64,000 nucleotides of DNA from positions 1 to 64,000 of the forward strand of contig NZ_JARFML010000022.1 in the NCBI RefSeq assembly GCF_029167105.1, read 5' to 3'. How positions within the stretch are numbered: the first letter of the stretch is position 1; each line of letters opens with the position of its first letter. Under the pieces are notes generated by a model. It was given only the letters and a program-made list of their open reading frames with translations, searched no databases and was not told the DNA's origin. The DNA is from Bradyrhizobium yuanmingense (GTDB taxonomy: Bacteria > Pseudomonadota > Alphaproteobacteria > Rhizobiales > Xanthobacteraceae). A program made the position numbers and the translations under genes. Shown one piece after another: positions 6,271-14,464 of the stretch.

Positions 6271-8601
6271 TTAAGATGCGTCCTGAAACAGGCGCTTGCT
6301 GAGAATGGCGTGCACGCCCCAATTGCCGTCGACGACCTGTGTCACACCGAAATCGACCGCCGCCGACATCAGCGCGATCGCCTCGTCCTCGCTGAGGCCT
6401 TTGACGTTCATCAGAAAGCGCCGCATCTTGCGGAAAGCGTCTTTCATGGCGAGATCGAGCGAGGATTTTGCGTAGACCTCGCTCTGCCCCTGCGCGCCGA
6501 ACTCGGCGAGATAGTTGGGGTGGCTGAAGCCGGTCAGCACCCAGTCGCTCTCGGTCTCGATCAGGGGATAGGAGAGATCGGCGAAAGGACGGCCGGCGAG
6601 ATCAGCTTTCTTGTGCAGGATCACCTCGAAGGTGCCGGTCATCGAGCATTCGATCGCGGTGCCGCTGAGCTCGCCGTCGCCCTGTGCGGCATGGGGATCG
6701 CCGACCGACAGCAGCGCGCCGGGGACCGACACCGGAAGATACACTGTCGCCCCCTTCCCCAGCCGCCAATTGTCGAGATTGCCGCCGAAGTAGGACGGCG
6801 GCACGGAATCGACAAAATCGAGCTCGCGCGGCGCCAGCGCGATGACGCCGAAATGCGGCCGCAGAGGAATCTTGATGCCGTCGAGCACGGCGTGCCGGCG
6901 CTTGATCGTACCAGGTGCGACGGGAACGCCGGGATAGTCGTAAGTGGCGTGCACCACGCCGAAGGGATCGGTCTGCGGCTCCCAGCGATAGGAATAGAGC
7001 GCGCGGGCGTGCGGCAGCTCGGCGTCTTCGAAGATCTCATAGATGGTGACGGCTTCGCGCGGCTTGGGACCGCCGAGAAATTCGTTGTAGTGATAGCCCC
7101 ACCACGCTGCGACAGAGGAGCCGAATACACGGCCCGCATGGCTCGGATTGCGACTGGCCCGCGGCACGATGTCGAGGATGCGCACCTCCAGCACATCGCC
7201 GGGCTGGGCGTCCTTCACCGCGACAGGCCCGGTGCAGATGTGCACGCCAAACCCCTCGCCGGCACCGCGGCCGAACACGCTGGCATCCATCGGGCCGGCG
7301 CCGCGGCGGTCGACGTTCTTCTTGCCCGGCGTCCAGCCGAATACGCTTTCTGCGGCGCCATCGCCTGATATCATCAACTCGGGATCGTCGGAGGCGTGCT
7401 GCGTCAGCGTCTCAATGGTGATGGTGTCGCCTGACGCGATCTCGATCTGCGGCGGCAGCGAGCGGCTGAAATAGCCCCAATGAACGCGGCTGGCCTCGAC
7501 CGGGAGATGGTGATGACGGCGTTCGGCGGTGGTCGGCGCCCCGGCGCCAGCACAGGCGACTCTGCTGCGGACCTCCACACTTTGATGCGCGCGCAATTGC
7601 GCCAGCGCCTCCTGCGGCCAGCCACGTTGGCCGGCGACGCCATGTTGCACGGTCGCCCGTTCGGCCTCCTGCTGTCGGAACTCGCGCGGCGGCAGGCCGA
7701 AGCGATGCCGGAAGGCGCGGCTGAAATGCGCGGAGTCGCCAAAGCCGTAGGCGTAAGCGATCTCTGAGATCGACCGATGCGCCTCCGACGGACTGGACAG
7801 ATCCGCCCAGGCGCGCTGGAGACGACGCTCGCGAACATAGTGGGTGAAATTGTCGCCGACCGTCTCGAACAGCTTTTGCAAATAACGCTCGGAAATGCCC
7901 TCGGCTTGCGCGACACGCGCCGGCACCAGATCGGGATCGTCGAGGCGACGCTCGATGGTCTGGCAGATCCGGTGCAGCAGCGCGGCCTGCGTCGCGCTCG
8001 CCCCGGCGTCGGACGTCGATGCCGCCAGTTGATGCGCGAGCGTCAGGAGAAGATCGACGAGCGACTGCGCGAGCAAATTCCATTCGGAATCGCTCAAAGC
8101 GTCGAGCGTGCGCGCGGTCGCGTCCAGCAGGCGCGAGAACACCTCGGCAAAGCCGCTGGTCGGAACGACGCGCGGCTCGCCGAGCCGCGGCTTACCCGAA
8201 AGGCGTCCGTGCAGCGCCTCGGAGGTGACTGACAGCACGATGGCGCGCATGTCCCGCTGGAACACGACGCTCCAGTCCCCGCTGCGCGGCAGCATCAGGA
8301 GATGACCGACGGGAACGATGCGGTGTCCGCCGGCGGTTTTCAACACCATGCCGTCCTCGACCGGCATCAGCGCGATCGGAAGGTCTTCGTTCGCTCGTGC
8401 CAGCGGACCGACGCTCTGCGCGCCCGCGGCCATGCGCGTCAGCGCAACACCGGCAGTCTGGCGATGGGAGGCGGTAGCATGCCCGTCAAAGAAGGAATGG
8501 CCGCCTGCCGGCTGCAGGCCGACCGCCGCAAGCACGTCCCGCCAGGCTTCGGGCCGGTCGTCTTGCGCGTAGGACTCGCTCGTGAACGGGCGAAAGCTCA
8601 T
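6271..8601 (-). CDS. AraC-family regulator fused to an acetamidase/formamidase
   Basis: 776 residues from the ATG at 8601 (the frame stays open to 8700). Residues ~1-190 look like an AraC ligand-binding N-domain. About 215-310 carry the two helix-turn-helix motifs (ISERYLQKLFETVGDNFTHY and YGFGDSAHFSRAFRHRFGLP). After a ~60-residue linker, residues ~370 to the end are a full acetamidase/formamidase domain. It begins VHWGYFSRSLPP and contains GAGEGFGVHICTGPVAV, then SVGDPHAAQGDGELSGTAIE. The second half closely parallels the separate gene at 8736-9977. Amidases of this family release ammonia from small amides. A DNA-binding regulator joined to its likely target enzyme is unusual. I see no internal stop or convincing internal ATG, so it reads as a true fusion. 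Confidence 0.82.
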   Translation of the reverse strand: MSFRPFTSESYAQDDRPEAWRDVLAAVGLQPAGGHSFFDGHATASHRQTAGVALTRMAAGAQSVGPLARANEDLPIALMPVEDGMVLKTAGGHRIVPVGHLLMLPRSGDWSVVFQRDMRAIVLSVTSEALHGRLSGKPRLGEPRVVPTSGFAEVFSRLLDATARTLDALSDSEWNLLAQSLVDLLLTLAHQLAASTSDAGASATQAALLHRICQTIERRLDDPDLVPARVAQAEGISERYLQKLFETVGDNFTHYVRERRLQRAWADLSSPSEAHRSISEIAYAYGFGDSAHFSRAFRHRFGLPPREFRQQEAERATVQHGVAGQRGWPQEALAQLRAHQSVEVRSRVACAGAGAPTTAERRHHHLPVEASRVHWGYFSRSLPPQIEIASGDTITIETLTQHASDDPELMISGDGAAESVFGWTPGKKNVDRRGAGPMDASVFGRGAGEGFGVHICTGPVAVKDAQPGDVLEVRILDIVPRASRNPSHAGRVFGSSVAAWWGYHYNEFLGGPKPREAVTIYEIFEDAELPHARALYSYRWEPQTDPFGVVHATYDYPGVPVAPGTIKRRHAVLDGIKIPLRPHFGVIALAPRELDFVDSVPPSYFGGNLDNWRLGKGATVYLPVSVPGALLSVGDPHAAQGDGELSGTAIECSMTGTFEVILHKKADLAGRPFADLSYPLIETESDWVLTGFSHPNYLAEFGAQGQSEVYAKSSLDLAMKDAFRKMRRFLMNVKGLSEDEAIALMSAAVDFGVTQVVDGNWGVHAILSKRLFQDAS

Positions 8602-8735
8602 CGGATCGACCCAGATTGCAGTCGATCGAAGCAACCTCTGTGCCAGACGCACGCGGTCCTCCGTCGCTGCGACGGGCCGCAAATGGTCTCCGCTTGTCAC
8701 CTGCTCATCCCGAAAATGGTCCGCGTCTCAATGCA

Positions 8736-9977
8736 TTAGTCGCAGCGGAAAATGTTCTTTCTGATCGTGCCGTGGACGCCCCAATTGGCGTCGACCACCT
8801 GCGTGACGCCGAAATCGGCGCCGACCGACATCAGCGAGATCGCCTCATCCTCGCTGAGGCGGTGCACCGTCATCAGAAACCGGCGGAGCTTCCTGAACGC
8901 ATCGCGCATCGCACGGTCGAGACTGCTGTGATTGGCAATCTCAGTTTGCGCGTCGGCGCCGAGCGCGGCGAGATAATTCGGATAGGTGAAGCCGTAGAAC
9001 GACCACGCATGATTGGTCTCGAGCATGGGATGGTCGAGGCCTTCGAGGCTGGTGCCGCCGAGGTCGGCCTTCTTGTGCAGGATGAATTCGAAATCGCCGG
9101 TCAGCGAGGTCTCGATGGCGGTGCCGCCGAGCTCGCTGTCGCCTTGCGCGGCATGGGGATCGCCAACCGAGAAATAAGCGCCGGGGACCGCGACCGGATA
9201 GAACATCCGCGCGCCCTTGCCGATGCGCCAGTCGTCGATATTGCCGCCGGTATAGCTCGGCGGGATCGAGCTGACGAAATCGGCTTCCGATGGCGCAAGG
9301 CCCATGGTGCCGAAATGCAGCCGCGCCGGCACCCTCACGCCGGAAAGGATGTTCTCGCGCTTCCTGATGGTGGCATGGTCCACGCGCACGCCCGGATAGT
9401 CGATGGTCGGGTGCACGATGCCGTCAGGATCGGTCTGCGGGGTCCAGACGTAATTGTAGACGGCCTTCGCATAGGGCTCGCCGGAGGTGTCGAGCTCGAA
9501 GATGGTGACGACCTCGCGCGGCTTTGGCTCCTCGATCAGGTCGTGATAGTGGAAACCCCAGTTCGCCGCGACATTGGAGCCGAAGCAGCGGCCGGCATGA
9601 CAGGCATTGCAGCTCGGCCGCGGCCGGATATCGAGGATGCGCACCTCCAGAATGTCGCCGGGCTCGGCGCCTTCGATCGCGACGGGGCCGGTGAGCAAGT
9701 GCACGCCGATCCCCTCGCCCGCGCCGCGGATGAACGGGCCTTTCGTCGGGCCCGAGCCGCGGCGCGCCACCGCCTTGTGCTCGCGCGTCCACAGGAACAC
9801 GCTTTCGGCACCGGGGTCGCCCTGAACCATGCGCTCGTAGTCGTCGTTGGCGTGGTGGGTCAGCGTCTCGATCGTGGCCCGGTCTCCGGAGCGCAGCGTC
9901 AGGGCCGGCGTGACTGTCTTGGAGAAATAGCCCCAATGGACGGTCTTCGGCGAAACCGGCAGCGTGACATGCTTCAT
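8736..9977 (-). CDS. acetamidase/formamidase family protein
   Basis: 413 residues from ATG 9977 (MKHVTLPVSPKTVHWGYFSK). The frame extends 9 codons further. Family motifs run through the whole length: TIETLTHHANDDYERM, GAGEGIGVHLLTGPVAIEGA, CNACHAGRCFGSNVAANWGF and FSVGDPHAAQGDSELGGTAI. Enzymes of this family hydrolyse formamide, acetamide or similar short amides in the cytoplasm. It is the second copy in the operon, between the ABC transporter and the AraC-formamidase fusion. The two domains are clearly homologous but diverged, so they may act on different amides. Substrate cannot be told from sequence. Confidence 0.88.
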   Translation of the reverse strand: MKHVTLPVSPKTVHWGYFSKTVTPALTLRSGDRATIETLTHHANDDYERMVQGDPGAESVFLWTREHKAVARRGSGPTKGPFIRGAGEGIGVHLLTGPVAIEGAEPGDILEVRILDIRPRPSCNACHAGRCFGSNVAANWGFHYHDLIEEPKPREVVTIFELDTSGEPYAKAVYNYVWTPQTDPDGIVHPTIDYPGVRVDHATIRKRENILSGVRVPARLHFGTMGLAPSEADFVSSIPPSYTGGNIDDWRIGKGARMFYPVAVPGAYFSVGDPHAAQGDSELGGTAIETSLTGDFEFILHKKADLGGTSLEGLDHPMLETNHAWSFYGFTYPNYLAALGADAQTEIANHSSLDRAMRDAFRKLRRFLMTVHRLSEDEAISLMSVGADFGVTQVVDANWGVHGTIRKNIFRCD

Positions 9978-10020
9978 GACGTGACCTCTTCGGGGATCTT
10001 GCACAGGGTGGAGAGAGGGC

Positions 10021-11643
10021 TCATCGCACCGTCTCCGGCGCCTTGTCGGTTTCCATCACGCTGAGGAAACGCGCCGTCAGCGGATTGCGTGGATTGGAGA
10101 GCACCTCGTGCGCCGGCCCCTCCTCGATGATGGTGCCACCGCTCAGGAAAGCGACACGGTCCGCGACCTCATCGGCGAAGCGGATCTGGTGCGTCGAGAT
10201 GATCATGGTGAGGCCGTCGTCGATCGCGAGGCGGCGGATCACCTCCAGCACTTCATTGACGAGCTCGGGATCCAACGCCGAGGTCGGCTCGTCCAGCAGC
10301 AGCACGCTCGGATTGGGCGCCAGCGCGCGGGCGATGGCAACGCGCTGCTGCTGGCCGCCGGAGAGATGTCGCGGCAGCGCATCGGCGCGGTGTGACAGCC
10401 CGACGCGGTCGAGCAGCTCGGTGGCGCGGCGGTCGGCGTCGATCCGGGTCATGCCGTGGACCCAGCGCAAGGGCCCGGCGATGTTCTCCTTCGCCGAGAG
10501 GTGAGCAAACAGGTTGAATTGCTGGAACACCATGCCAACGCCGACACTGGCCCGCTCGTTGGCGATAGCGCGCGGCGACAATGGCTTGCCATTCTCGCCG
10601 AAGCCGAGCCGCCTGCCGCCGACGCGCACCGTGCCGGCGTCCCAGTTCTCCAGATGGTTGATGCAGCGAAGCAGCGTGCTCTTGCCGGAGCCGCTGGGAC
10701 CGAGCAACGCGACCACCTCGCCCACGCGCACGGTCAAGTCGAGGCCGTTGAGCACCTTTTGCCCGCCGTAGCTCTTGGTGAGGTCCTTGGCCTCGACCGC
10801 GATATTGTTGCGCGCGATCGTCGCCGCGCGGCGGGCGCGCTCCTCGCGGGTCAGGGCGAGCGGCGGCGTTTCGGCCAGCTCTGCCGGTGCAGGCTCGGGA
10901 TCGGGGCTGGCCGCATCGGCAAGGTCGAGCTTGGTGACGAGTTCGACACGGCGCCACGGCAGATAGTCGGCCAGCTTGCGCTGGCGGCGCGTGGTCCGGT
11001 CGAGATCGAGCAGCCATTCGACGAAGAGCTGGATCGCGCTGATGGTCGCGGTCAGCAGGAGATAAAGCAGCCCCGAGGCAAAGAAGATCGAAAAGAAGTC
11101 GAAGGTCGAGGACGCCAGCTGCGTCGAGCGTAACGTCAGCTCCTGCACCGCCACGACGGAGGCAAGCGATGAATTCTTCAGCGCGCTCACCGCCTCGTTG
11201 CCGAAGGCCGGGATCATGGTGCGGATCGCCTGTGGCGCGATGACCCTGCGCATCAGCACCGACGGCGTCATGCCGAGCGCCTGCCCCGCCGTCACCTGGC
11301 CGCGGTCGACGCCAAGCACGCCGGCGCGCAGCATCTCCGCAATGAACGGCGCCTCGTTGCAGGCGAGCGCAAGGCCTGCCGCCAGCACGGCCGGCAGCTT
11401 GATCCCGATATGCGGCAGCGCGTCGTAGGCGAAAACCATTTGGAGGATCAGCGGCGTGCCGCGGAAGATCACGGTATAGGCCCTGGCGATCGCCGCCAGC
11501 GGCCAGAAGCGCGAGAGCTGCATGCCGGCGAGGATCAATCCGAGGATCAACCCGCCGCCGAGCCCGAGGGCGGTCACCTCGAGGGTGAGCTCGATGCCCG
11601 CGAGCAGATACGGCATGCTGAGGTAGTGAAGGAACAGCGACAT
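10021..11643 (-). CDS. fused amino-acid-type ABC transporter permease and ATP-binding protein
   Basis: 540 residues. Residues 1-~235 are a HisMQ-type permease with several membrane segments and the EAA-like loop (GQALGMTPSVLMRRVIAPQA). About 285-530 are an ABC ATPase with Walker A GPSGSGKST (~313), signature LSGGQQQR (~426), Walker B VLLLDEPTSALD and the switch His in ISTHQ. A charged linker (PDPEPAPAELAETPPL) joins them. Polar-amino-acid transporters usually encode these as separate genes, but fused forms are known. It lies between the solute-binding protein and the formamidases, suggesting uptake of an amide or amino-acid-like nitrogen source across the inner membrane. Confidence 0.9.
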   Translation of the reverse strand: MSLFLHYLSMPYLLAGIELTLEVTALGLGGGLILGLILAGMQLSRFWPLAAIARAYTVIFRGTPLILQMVFAYDALPHIGIKLPAVLAAGLALACNEAPFIAEMLRAGVLGVDRGQVTAGQALGMTPSVLMRRVIAPQAIRTMIPAFGNEAVSALKNSSLASVVAVQELTLRSTQLASSTFDFFSIFFASGLLYLLLTATISAIQLFVEWLLDLDRTTRRQRKLADYLPWRRVELVTKLDLADAASPDPEPAPAELAETPPLALTREERARRAATIARNNIAVEAKDLTKSYGGQKVLNGLDLTVRVGEVVALLGPSGSGKSTLLRCINHLENWDAGTVRVGGRRLGFGENGKPLSPRAIANERASVGVGMVFQQFNLFAHLSAKENIAGPLRWVHGMTRIDADRRATELLDRVGLSHRADALPRHLSGGQQQRVAIARALAPNPSVLLLDEPTSALDPELVNEVLEVIRRLAIDDGLTMIISTHQIRFADEVADRVAFLSGGTIIEEGPAHEVLSNPRNPLTARFLSVMETDKAPETVR

Positions 11644-11789
11644 CAGTCGACAGTCATGACAACGTGATCGGGTTTGGTCGAAGACGGGCGCTTCGAGGAC
11701 GGGCCACCTCTCGAAGCGAAGCTTCGGCTACGTCGCATCGTTCGATGCGATCGGGATGAAAGGTTACGCCCCCTCACCCGGCGCTTCGC

Positions 11790-11820
11790 GTCGACCTCTC
11801 CCCGTCGAGGAGAGGTCGAC
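11790..11820. repeat. 12-bp perfect inverted repeat in the ABC operon spacer
   Basis: GTCGACCTCTCC (11790-11801) and GGAGAGGTCGAC (11809-11820) with a 7-bp loop, preceded by CCCCTCACCCGGCGCTTCGC. This is the 'cctctccc...gggagagg' type of intergenic palindrome I recognise from Bradyrhizobium genomes. It lies between the solute-binding protein gene and the permease-ATPase gene. There it could attenuate transcription or stabilise the upstream message. Confidence 0.6.
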
Positions 11821-11829
11821 CGCGCTCAG

Positions 11830-12750
11830 TCAGTCAGCCGTGAGAATTTCCGGCTCGATGAAATTGTTCACATCGAGCCCATGCTTCTTCAGGAGCGCCA
11901 TGTGCGTGCCCGCCTTCTGCACCTCGATCAGGGCAGCGAGCACGGCGTCACGGAATTTCGGCTTGCCCTTGGGAACAGCGATGCCGACCGAGTATGGGAT
12001 CGTCACAGCGACCGCCTTCTCCAGCTTGTCCGGATAGGCCTTCACGGCGCTGTCGACGGTGTTGACGTCGTTGATGTAGGTGTCGGCGCGGCCGGCCAGA
12101 ATCGCCTGGATGCAGTTGGCGTTGTTGTCGTAGAGCTGGATGGTCGGCTCCGGCTTGCCGGCCTTCTTGCACTCCGGGATCAACGCCTGGATCAGGGGCA
12201 CCTCGACATAGCCGGTGTTTTCGGCAGCAGCGGCGCCGCACAGCGACAGGTTGATGCCGTTGATGCCCTTGGGGTTGCCCTTGGCGACCAGCACGCCATC
12301 GAACACCTTCGAATAGGTGATGAAGTCGGCCGCCTTGGCGCGCTCCTTGGTGGCGTAGATGTCGGAGATCACGATGTCGGCCTGACCGGCGGCGAGCGTG
12401 GTCAGGAGCGCCGCGAACGTCACCGCCTTGTAGGTCAGCTTGAAGCCGAGACATTCGCCGATGGCTTCGCCGAGATCGATGTCGAAGCCGATATATTTGC
12501 TGGGGTCCTTGGGATCGATCGTCTCATAGCCCGGCGTGTGCGGGTTGATGGCGTTGACGAGCGTCTTGCCCTTCCAGTCCGGATACTTTTCCTGAAGCGC
12601 GGCGCAAGCAGCGGGCGCTGCGGCCTGCGCGCTCAGCGGTGAGGCAACCACGAGACCGAAAGCAATGGCGGCGCCGAGCATGAGCTTGCACCGCGGCAAT
12701 GATGCGCGCGCCATTCCCCGCCGCGCCTGGGGCCAAATCGATTTCTCCAT
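11830..12750 (-). CDS. family-3 solute-binding protein of an ABC transporter
   Basis: 306 residues. The signal peptide includes MLGAAIAFGLVVASPLSAQA with cleavage near residue 45. The mature part is an SBP_bac_3 domain: TLVNAINPHTPGYETIDPKD, YIGFDIDLGEAIGECLGFKL, FAALLTTLAAGQADIVISDI and AGRADTYINDVNTVDSAVKA. Proteins of this family bind polar amino acids or related small solutes in the periplasm. GGAGG lies about 10 bases before the ATG. It is the first gene of the minus-strand amide operon (12750 to 5874). Ligand unknown; the downstream formamidases hint at an amide-bearing compound. Confidence 0.88.
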   Translation of the reverse strand: MEKSIWPQARRGMARASLPRCKLMLGAAIAFGLVVASPLSAQAAAPAACAALQEKYPDWKGKTLVNAINPHTPGYETIDPKDPSKYIGFDIDLGEAIGECLGFKLTYKAVTFAALLTTLAAGQADIVISDIYATKERAKAADFITYSKVFDGVLVAKGNPKGINGINLSLCGAAAAENTGYVEVPLIQALIPECKKAGKPEPTIQLYDNNANCIQAILAGRADTYINDVNTVDSAVKAYPDKLEKAVAVTIPYSVGIAVPKGKPKFRDAVLAALIEVQKAGTHMALLKKHGLDVNNFIEPEILTAD

Positions 12751-12877
12751 CTCGCCAGTTCCTCCGAAATGTCATGGCCTCTGCCATGCTCCAGTGATCG
12801 GGGATGAAGCGTGCGGGAGTGGGCAGTGAAAAGCTTGTCCGCGGGCGTACAAAAAATTGGACGGAGCCCGCCCGGCA

Positions 12878-12899
12878 TTTGGGCAAACGGTTGCCCAAA
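12878..12899. promoter_or_regulatory. operator-like palindrome upstream of the amide operon
   Basis: TTTGGGCAA (12878-12886) and TTGCCCAAA (12891-12899) are perfect complements around a 4-bp centre. They lie about 130 bp upstream of the solute-binding protein start, in a 420-bp gene-free region (12751-13170). Likely a regulator site, possibly for the AraC domain encoded in the operon, though AraC sites are more often direct repeats. I see nothing else convincing in the gap. Confidence 0.4.
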
Positions 12900-13170
12900 A
12901 ACTGTCCGCGGACCGCGACGCAAGTGAGGGATTCCGAATTCGGGGGATTACGAATTGCTCTCGGCCGCAGCAGCGATCTGCCGGCTCGCCGGATCATTCG
13001 GTGAGCTCATTTGACGGAGATATGACGATTGGCGACCAAGATGCGGTGAAGGTACGAAGCATCCACGTCCAGCATCCGCAGCAAATCCACAGCATATCCA
13101 CAGGGTGGCTGTGACGGATTCGCGAGCCCCTGCGAGGGACTTGCTGCGCACAAACCCACAAGCCGGCCGT

Positions 13171-13431
13171 TCAGCCACCCGCTTGGTCGAACACGGATCG
13201 GCAGGCCTCGCTGAGGCTGGCGCGGTTGCGGCGCAGGCAGGCGGTGATGGCGCGGACGTTGGGGATCTCCCCGGCGCAGAGCCGGTAGACGTCGGGGGTA
13301 CAGGCCCGCCGCTGCTCCGCCGTTCCCTGTGCATGGGCCGCAGAGGCAAACAGCGTCAGGAACAGCCCGACCGTCGAGGCGCCCCGCGCCCGGCTCTTCA
13401 CGCCCGCAAACCGCAAGAACCTCGCCTTCAT
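13171..13431 (-). CDS. small secreted cysteine-containing protein
   Basis: 86 residues from ATG 13431. A basic start and hydrophobic core (ASTVGLFLTLFASAAHAQG) form a signal peptide cleaved near AHA-QG. The mature ~50 residues carry four cysteines (RRACTPDVYRLCAGEIP, ITACLRRNRASLSEACRSVF). This spacing recalls the cysteine-rich repeats of GLG1-like proteins and common small periplasmic proteins of rhizobia. Probably disulfide-bonded in the periplasm. Function unknown. Confidence 0.75.
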   Translation of the reverse strand: MKARFLRFAGVKSRARGASTVGLFLTLFASAAHAQGTAEQRRACTPDVYRLCAGEIPNVRAITACLRRNRASLSEACRSVFDQAGG

Positions 13432-13599
13432 GACCAGTCTCCCGCTCTGCACTGCCCGCTCAGGCCTGCATTGGCCGGCACGGTGCAAAGGGGTTACGAG
13501 AAATAAACCGCCAGGAATGTGATCTCCTTCACACCCGCTGCGCGGCGGCGGCACGTAGGGTTGCCCTGGGGATTTTCAGGAATCGCTAACCATTCGGAT

Positions 13600-13635
13600 C
13601 CCGATCGCCGCATCGTTAAAATGCGAACGATCGGG
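13600..13635. repeat. long imperfect hairpin
   Basis: CCCGATCG (13600-13607) pairs with CGATCGGG (13628-13635). Inside it CGCAT (13609-13613) pairs with ATGCG (13621-13625) around CGTTAAA. It lies 60 bp upstream of the small gene at 13695, between divergent genes. No T-run follows, so it is more likely an operator or leader structure than a terminator. Confidence 0.4.
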
Positions 13636-13694
13636 TCAATCCGGTAACAAATCGGCTTTGCGACATTGCGCCGTCCGCGTTCTGCGAGGGTGTG

Positions 13695-13904
13695 ATGAGC
13701 GAAGCCGAATTCAATTTGCTGCTGGATGCTGTCCGGGACGCCATGGTCTTTGAGGATTTCGCGCCTGTGCCGGTGGAGGAATACGTGCCCCTCTCGTGGA
13801 GCTTCCATGCGACGCCCAAGGGGACCAATGACAAGGCTGCCAATGACAACGATGGAGCCTGGCCCCTCTTGCCCTTCCCCGACGACTGGTACGCGGCCTG
13901 CTGA
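13695..13904 (+). CDS. small acidic hypothetical protein
   Basis: 69 residues from ATG 13695 (a GTG lies one codon earlier), with GAGGG about 6-9 bases upstream. The sequence is acidic and Trp/Pro-rich (EYVPLSWSFHATPKG, then AWPLLPFPDDWYAAC). It has no membrane segment and no motif I recognise. It is the only plus-strand gene between the cysteine-rich protein and tRNA-Cys. Codon use looks coding (strong third-position GC). Confidence 0.55.
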   Translation: MSEAEFNLLLDAVRDAMVFEDFAPVPVEEYVPLSWSFHATPKGTNDKAANDNDGAWPLLPFPDDWYAAC

Positions 13905-13983
13905 GGCCACTTGAAGTGAACCGATGCGTCCGCCTTGCGGGCGGTTCGGCACGACCGAGCGCCGGGGACCGGCGCAGCCCCGA

Positions 13984-14130
13984 TCAAGTCTTGACGCGTT
14001 CCTCGCCCTGCTGCGGCGCCCGGTCGGGTGCAGCCGGCGGGAAGATGCTGTCATAGATCGCGCGCGCCTCCGCAATGAGGCGGGCCCGCTCCAGCTCGGA
14101 TTTCGGGACAAATCGAACGACGTCGCCCAC
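13984..14130 (-). CDS. 48-residue hypothetical protein, GTG start
   Basis: The frame is open to 14226, but the part I recognise begins at GTG 14130: VGDVVRFVPKSELERARLIA, then EARAIYDSIFPPA. This resembles short conserved proteins I recall from Bradyrhizobium that begin (M)GDVVRFVPKSE. AGAGAG precedes the GTG at a suitable distance. The protein is soluble, with one helix likely. Function unknown. Confidence 0.55.
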   Translation of the reverse strand: MGDVVRFVPKSELERARLIAEARAIYDSIFPPAAPDRAPQQGEERVKT

Positions 14131-14306
14131 GTGCTCTCTAGCTCCAGGGTTTGGATGCGTCTCTTCGCAGATGCGAAGTCTATGCCAGAGGACCTGAATC
14201 GCACCTTTCCGCCAAGCCCCGGGCAAAACCGGTGGCTGGCTGACGCGTGCGGCGCCGGCGGAACCGCCTATAAGTCCAAATTTTGCGGAAAATCAGAGAC
14301 TTGTGA

Positions 14307-14380
14307 TGGAGGCCACGACCAGAATTGAACTGGTGTACACGGTTTTGCAGACCGTTGCGTAACCACTCCGCCACGTGGCC
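14307..14380 (-). tRNA. tRNA-Cys (GCA)
   Basis: Reverse complement gives a 74-nt cloverleaf with encoded CCA. The acceptor arm is GGCCACG/CGTGGCC, the anticodon loop CTGCAAA (anticodon GCA) and the T arm GGTTCAATTCC-like (CAGTTCAATTCTG). Confidence 0.95.
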
Positions 14381-14464
14381 CCGTAAGGGCGGACCAATAT
14401 AGGGGATCAATGGCTTAGGCAACCCCACGGCCCGCGGGTAGCACAGCGAAATGTCCAGCCGAAA

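Noticed and set aside
13083..13102. Two DnaA-box-like 9-mers (AAATCCACA, ATATCCACA)
   Set aside because: Only two imperfect copies, with no AT-rich unwinding region and no replication genes nearby, so not an origin.
13022..13114. 30-codon plus-strand ORF with a GGAG before its ATG
   Set aside because: Composition is not protein-like and it lies in a probable regulatory gap. No conserved pattern was recognised.
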